This document shows, one piece after another, positions 59,378 to 64,000 of a DNA stretch of 64,000 nt. Source of the stretch: Synchiropus splendidus. Its lineage: Eukaryota; Chordata; Actinopteri; Syngnathiformes; Callionymidae. The stretch is from the NCBI RefSeq assembly GCF_027744825.2, contig NC_071335.1:31385501-31449500 (forward strand), written 5' to 3'. How positions within the stretch are numbered: position 1 is the stretch's first letter; every line of letters starts with the position of its first letter. The translations under genes and the position numbers were made by a program. The notes below the pieces were generated by a model, which made no database searches, was not told the origin of the DNA, and saw only the letters and a list, made by a program, of their open reading frames with translations.

Positions 59378-62300
59378 ATGGGTGGAAGTGGACTGTGGCT
59401 GCTGGTGCCTGTGGCCTTCGCCTGCTTCTCTTCTCTGGCAGAGGCAGCTCCTTTGTGAGTGTTGAATTAAAATTCGCCAGTCGGATAAATGAATATATAA
59501 AAAAGAAATTCAATGGAGATGTAAAATTATTTGTCCTGAATCAAATGTGCAATTTGTTAAAAAAAACAAACAAACAAAAAACGGTGACTCAGGAGTAAAA
59601 GACAGCAGTGCAGGGTGAAAATCTGTCTCTACTTTGGAACAGGATATTTATCCGGCTAACAAATGGATTACACATTGTTGGGCCAGTCAGCACTGCTGTT
59701 AAGTTGGTGAAACTCTCTGTTTACTTGATGCTCTTACCCAGACAAACAAACAGAGGGGGACAGAACCGAGGTAAACCTGGATAAAACTCGTCAACTTTCG
59801 CCTGGAGCAGCCTGCATTCATTTGATTGGCCAGTTGGGCCGACATTGTGGGGTTATGCGCACAAGGGACTCGGCAAGTGCACAAATTTAGCCTGGATCGC
59901 CTCTGGATACGTAATTTGCTATTGAGAGTTTTCTGGGCTTAAATATTTAAAACACAAGTTTGATAAAGAACCTGTGGCGTGATTGTGCATTCATATTTGT
60001 TTCCGTATTGTATTTATATTTCTAACTGGCGATTCTAGCAGCAGGCTTACAGTAGTTGCATTCAGGATGATCCAGGGGGCGCAGTCTCTATAGAATCCAA
60101 CCAATAGTGTCTGAGGTCATGGAATCTGATGGAATCCACAGCCCAAAGACATGCTCACTAAGTGAATTGGACACCCTAAAATTGCCTTGGTGTGCATACC
60201 CCCCGACAGAGTGACGACCTGTCCAGGGTGTATTCCTGTCTGCTGGGAAAGGCTGCATGCACTCCCTGAACAGGACTAAGCGACTTGTAATATGTAATTT
60301 CCTGTCACCGTTGTAAATATTTATGAGCTATTACAGCATTCAGAACAGCCAGTGTTGACCATCACACTGGTCCAAGGGACGACTCAGGGTGTTTCTGTGT
60401 TTGTTCAAACACTTGAAAAAAGAGAGGGAACATTGTTCATAAGCCTGTGGAGTATTGATGGCAAAAGTATAAATAAATGTGATGTGCTCTGGTGACACTG
60501 TGATCACACGTGTAAAGCTTGCACCTATACAAAGCAGTCAGAACGCTCCCAACAAGGCGGTTATGTGGTCAGTGGTATTTGTCCGACTAACAGAAAAATA
60601 CTTTGTTTTTGTGTGACACATCTACATAACTCGCATACCAACTGCAGTACTGTCCTAGTTCTTTTTTTCTTTTTTTGTAAACAGATATCTGGCCGGCCTC
60701 ATAGAGAGCAGTTCACAATGTAATTGTGGAAATGTATCTTGAGACATTTTGTGGGTCTTTTCTTGCTCTGCAGGTTCCTGATGTCAGCTCCCAGCATCCT
60801 GCGAGTGGGCGGGCCTGAAAATATCTTTGTGGAGTGTCAGGACTGCTCTGGTGGCGAAATCGGGGTCAATGTCTACGTGAGGAGTTATCCAACAAAGGCC
60901 TCCACTCACGCAGAGTTGACGGTGAACCTGAATGCAGCAAACCATTTTCAAGGATTCGCACAAGTCACGGTAATGATCTGCCAATCTTAATATTGGCAAC
61001 ATGTTCTTTTACTGAAATGTTTTGATGCGTGTGTCAGAAGGTAGAGCTGATGATTATTGTTTGAGGAAAGTGAGGTCCTCCATAAGGCCTCTGCTTTTCT
61101 AATTGAAAATAGGCCCGTTGAGATGGGGAATTGATCATCTAGTCAAGATCCCATATTGATGATCAGGAGGCTCGGTGTTCTGGAGAATCTCTGGCAACCT
61201 CAGTATTTCAAATTAAAATGAATAAACCGACCACCAGGTCAGGGGCCGATCCAAAGAGCCATGGCAGCTCTAGTTCGAAGTCAAGGGGAGAGCGACAAGC
61301 CAGTACCAGCTGGGATGCATGCAGGAGGCATCCTGACATGTTGCCTCCCCATCTGGTTTCTCTGGATGCAGAGGAGAAGGAGGTTTTCACCTGTCCTACC
61401 GACCTCAGCAGCAAAAAAAACACAACTTTCCCGCAAATGATCATCCTGTAAACTGCTGATTCTACTGTTCCTGACATCATAGTGCTTTCTCAGGAACAGT
61501 CTCTGTCTTGGCTTTCTTTTACAGTCCACATCTCTTTTAAGACTTTCTGGTGGTTGCAGATCCCTGCCGAGGGCTTCAGCAAGAATCCCAATGCAACTCA
61601 GTTCGTGTACCTTCAGGCCCAGTTTCCTGACCGACTATTGCAGAGAGTGGTCATGGTCACTTTCCAGGCAGGCTACATGTTTATACAGACTGACAAGACC
61701 CTCTACACACCCAACACCAAAGGTAAGACCTGCTCAGCAGTTCCCTCTACGGAACACCTACACCTACAAACTACTGTTTAGCACAGTTAGAGTTTTGCAT
61801 AGGCCACAGAAAGGAGACCTTCTGGTCCACTGGAGAGAACTCCAATGCACAGGCGCTCAGCTGGGGGCTTATGAGAATCCCCACACCTGGCTGGTGCCCC
61901 ACACCACAAGCAACACTGGAGAGGGAAAGAGTCCAGCCCCTATCAATGAGCTGGGTTCCAGAACCCAAGCTGTGCGTGGAAGTGAGCCCCACCACATCCA
62001 ACTGGTAACACTCCACCTCCCGCACCAACTCAGGCTTCTTACCACACAATGAGGTGACATTCCACGTCCCCAGAGCTACCCGATGCAGTCTAGGCCTGGT
62101 TCACAGATGCGCCCTTTTTCCACCACTGCCCAAATGGCAGTGCAAACGCCTCATGGGATTTTTCCCACTGGTGGTGGCCCCGTGGGTTGAGGATGGAATG
62201 TTTCCCCAATTTTAAAAGTGGGCCCAGAGGGTGTGTTCCAACTACAAACGAATCACACTCCTCAGCCTCGCTAGGAAGGTCTACTCTAAGATGCTCGAGA

Positions 62301-64000
62301 GCCTCCATCTTAAGATGCTGGAGTGGAAGGTCCAATCAATTGTTTTCAAATTGGATTGGATTCAAAAGCTCCAAAAGCAGTTTCTGTCCGGGCCGTGGAA
62401 GTACGGACCAGCTCTTTACTCTCTCCACAGTTCTCGAGGGTGACAGGGAGTATGACCTGTCAGTTTACATGTGCTACATGGACTTGGAGAAGGTGTATGA
62501 CCGCGTGCCTAGTGACAAGTTTTGGGAAGTGCTTTGGGATAATGGGGTGTGAGGCTGCCTAATCTGGGCTGTTCAATCTCTGTATTCCCGTAGCAGGAGT
62601 TGTGACCGGATCCTTGGGCGCACGTCCGATGTGTTTCCAGCATGGGTTGGTCTACACCAGGGTTGCACTTTGTCTCCAATCCTGTTTATATGGACATGGA
62701 GCGGCTGGGATGACGTCATGGGAGCCTGGGCATGGTGGCGGGTGACGAATGGGTTCCTGCCTCAACTGGACAAGTTTAAGAATCTTGGGGTCTCGTTCTC
62801 AAGTGGGGAGTTGGATATTGGTCGGCGAATCGGTGCAGCAGGGGCGGTATTGCAGTCACTCAACTCCACTGTTGTGTGTAAGACACAACAGAGCCAAAAG
62901 GCAAAGCTCTCTATTTACTGATCAATCTTCGTCTCGAGCCTCACCTTTGGTCTATTGGCCTCCATTAGACATAGGATGAGAAGCCAGCTGGGAGGAGACC
63001 AAGGGGTCGACCCAGGAGGGATTATATCTCTTGACTGGACTGGAAGCGGACGTTTGTCACAACCTTCTGAAGCTGCTGCCCTCACGACCCGCCTGTGGAT
63101 AAGGAGATGAGGATGGATGGATGGGGTTGTTTTTCAACCTAGTCAGCCTAGTCAACCTAGTCAACCTAGTCAACACAAAGGGAAAAAAGTGCCCATGATT
63201 TGATAAATGCTGTTTTTATTCCTTGTTTCAGTCTACTACAGGGTGTTTGGCTTGACACCCCAAATGGAAACAATGGGAACAATTGCCTACGTGGACATTG
63301 AGATAATGGTATACAATATTAAATACTAGTGTGCTGTCTTCTTTCCTGCTCAACTGTTCCTTGTTTTGTGTTTTTTGTCAAGACACCTGAAGGACATGTT
63401 GTGCACGATGATCAACTTGCTCTGAATTCGGGGTTACTGAATGGTGAATATCAACTGGGTGAATTAGCCAGGTAGGTTTTTACTTTAAACATGCCCATCT
63501 TGTGACCTCACACGCATGCTGAAGAATGAACAGTCTCAGTATCAGTAACCCAGAGATCTGTTTATTTCAAACACTCAAGTTTCCTCAAAGTCTCATCTGT
63601 TCTCTTCTGCAGCCTTGGAGTGTGGAAAGTTGTCACCCGGTTCCAGGACAGCCCACAGAAAAAGTACATTGCAGAGTTTGAGGTCAAAGAATACGGTCGG
63701 ACATGTTTATATCTTCCTCATAACTTTGTTGCAGTCAAATCAAATACTAACTTTTCACTGCAGTGCTCCCCAGCTTTGATGTTAAACTGATGACTTGGCG
63801 ACCATTTTATTTTATTAATGATCCTGAACTTACTATCGACATCCGGGCCACGTATGTAAAGTACTCTCCTTACATTTTTGTCTTTAATTCTTCAGAGTGC
63901 CTATGATATTGTTTGATATAATGTTTAGGTATCTGTTTGGAAAAGAAGTGGAGGGCGTCGCATATGTGATATTTGAGATCGACACAGAGGACCGGAGGAT
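59378..64000 (+). CDS. c3: Complement C3, copy D, 5' part (exons 1-8, runs off window)
   Basis: Exons: 59378-59454, 60774-60969, 61560-61722, 63232-63308, 63383-63471, 63613-63695, 63764-63851, 63929 to at least 64000 (expected end about 64031 from the 103-nt exon in B and C). All lengths and phases equal those of copies B and C. The signal peptide is identical to copy C. MG1 reads RVGGPENIF where the other copies have RVGWPENIF, so a conserved Trp is Gly. Exons 4-8 are nearly identical to copy C, which makes D the closest relative of C. Whether D keeps C3a, thioester and His cannot be known from this window. Confidence 0.92.
59455..60773. other. Intron 1 of copy D
   Basis: It is homologous to intron 1 of copy C, with a local SINE-like segment at 60139-60256. 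No gene is seen. Confidence 0.6.
60139..60256. repeat. Common teleost SINE-like segment
   Basis: The sequence cagcccaaagacatgctcac followed by gtgaattgg and gacgacctgtccagggtgta is a very widespread teleost repeat motif. It is present in copy D and missing from the matching position in copy C. Confidence 0.6.
61770..63135. mobile_element. LINE insertion in intron 3 of copy D with inverted 5' segment
   Basis: Bases 62049-61771 on the minus strand encode the endonuclease start of a fish LINE (KKPELVREVECYQLDVVGLT, GSGTQLIDRGWTL). Bases 62200-62920 on the plus strand carry reverse-transcriptase pieces ([29 protein letters not shown]), and a ggatggatgg tail is near 63110-63125. The two halves therefore point in opposite directions. 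The 3' half matches the copy C insertion. Confidence 0.75.
63140..63175. repeat. Short tandem repeat, caacctagt units
   Basis: About four copies of a 9-10 base unit lie just after the LINE tail. Copy C has about two units at 38757-38774, so the array differs in number. Confidence 0.85.

Noticed and set aside
1..64000. Bacterial features such as operons, CRISPR arrays or ribosome binding sites
   Set aside because: The DNA is clearly eukaryotic, with short exons, spliceosomal introns and vertebrate transposons.

Overview
This window is vertebrate nuclear DNA, almost certainly from a teleost fish. Coding sequence lies in short exons with GT/AG borders. Introns and spacers hold fish-type transposable elements: hAT elements, fish non-LTR retrotransposons ending in a ggatggatgg tail, Ty3/gypsy chromodomain remnants, tRNA-derived SINEs and foldback elements. 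The coding content is one family only, complement component C3, present as at least four head-to-tail copies on the + strand. I call them A, B, C and D.

Layout. Copy A (382-6423) is the last 14 exons of a C3 gene that begins outside the window. Copy B (9801-30634) is complete: 43 exons, all phases consistent, 1653 codons plus stop. It has a signal peptide, an RRRR beta/alpha processing site, a 77-residue C3a domain with six cysteines ending in LLLAR, the GCGEQ thioester (Cys1000/Gln1003), the catalytic His1117 and a C345C domain. Copy C (35198-54821) is also open from end to end (about 1576 codons), with thioester and His kept, but its C3a-coding exons are gone. A deletion fused exons 17 and 18, the old donor was lost, and a new GTGAGT donor just after the RRKR site joins in phase to exon 19. 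The predicted protein is a C3 from which the entire 77-residue C3a is replaced by one Trp. Copy D (59378 to window end) shows exons 1-8 and runs off the edge, so its C3a region cannot be seen.

Spacers. The A-B spacer (6424-9800) is diverged. The B-C (30635-35197) and C-D (54822-59377) spacers are near-copies about 24.2 kb apart, and both carry the same 2.35-kb non-autonomous hAT element with an 8-bp target duplication. The A-B spacer keeps the empty site. Each complete 5' end has the same short promoter with a CTGGGAA motif and a GATAAAAAC TATA-like box. Copy B is a mosaic: about 0.9 kb around exons 30-32 is nearly identical to A, whereas its last exons and 3' flank match C.

How they work together. 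The products are expected to be secreted complement proteins, probably acute-phase and liver-type by analogy. B should be a conventional C3 giving C3a plus C3b. C, if spliced as read here, should be made directly in a form that resembles C3b at its alpha-chain N-terminus and cannot release an anaphylatoxin. This is the most interesting observation in the window. Exon calls were made by eye from splice sites, reading-frame phase and knowledge of the C3 fold. No alignment or transcript data were available.
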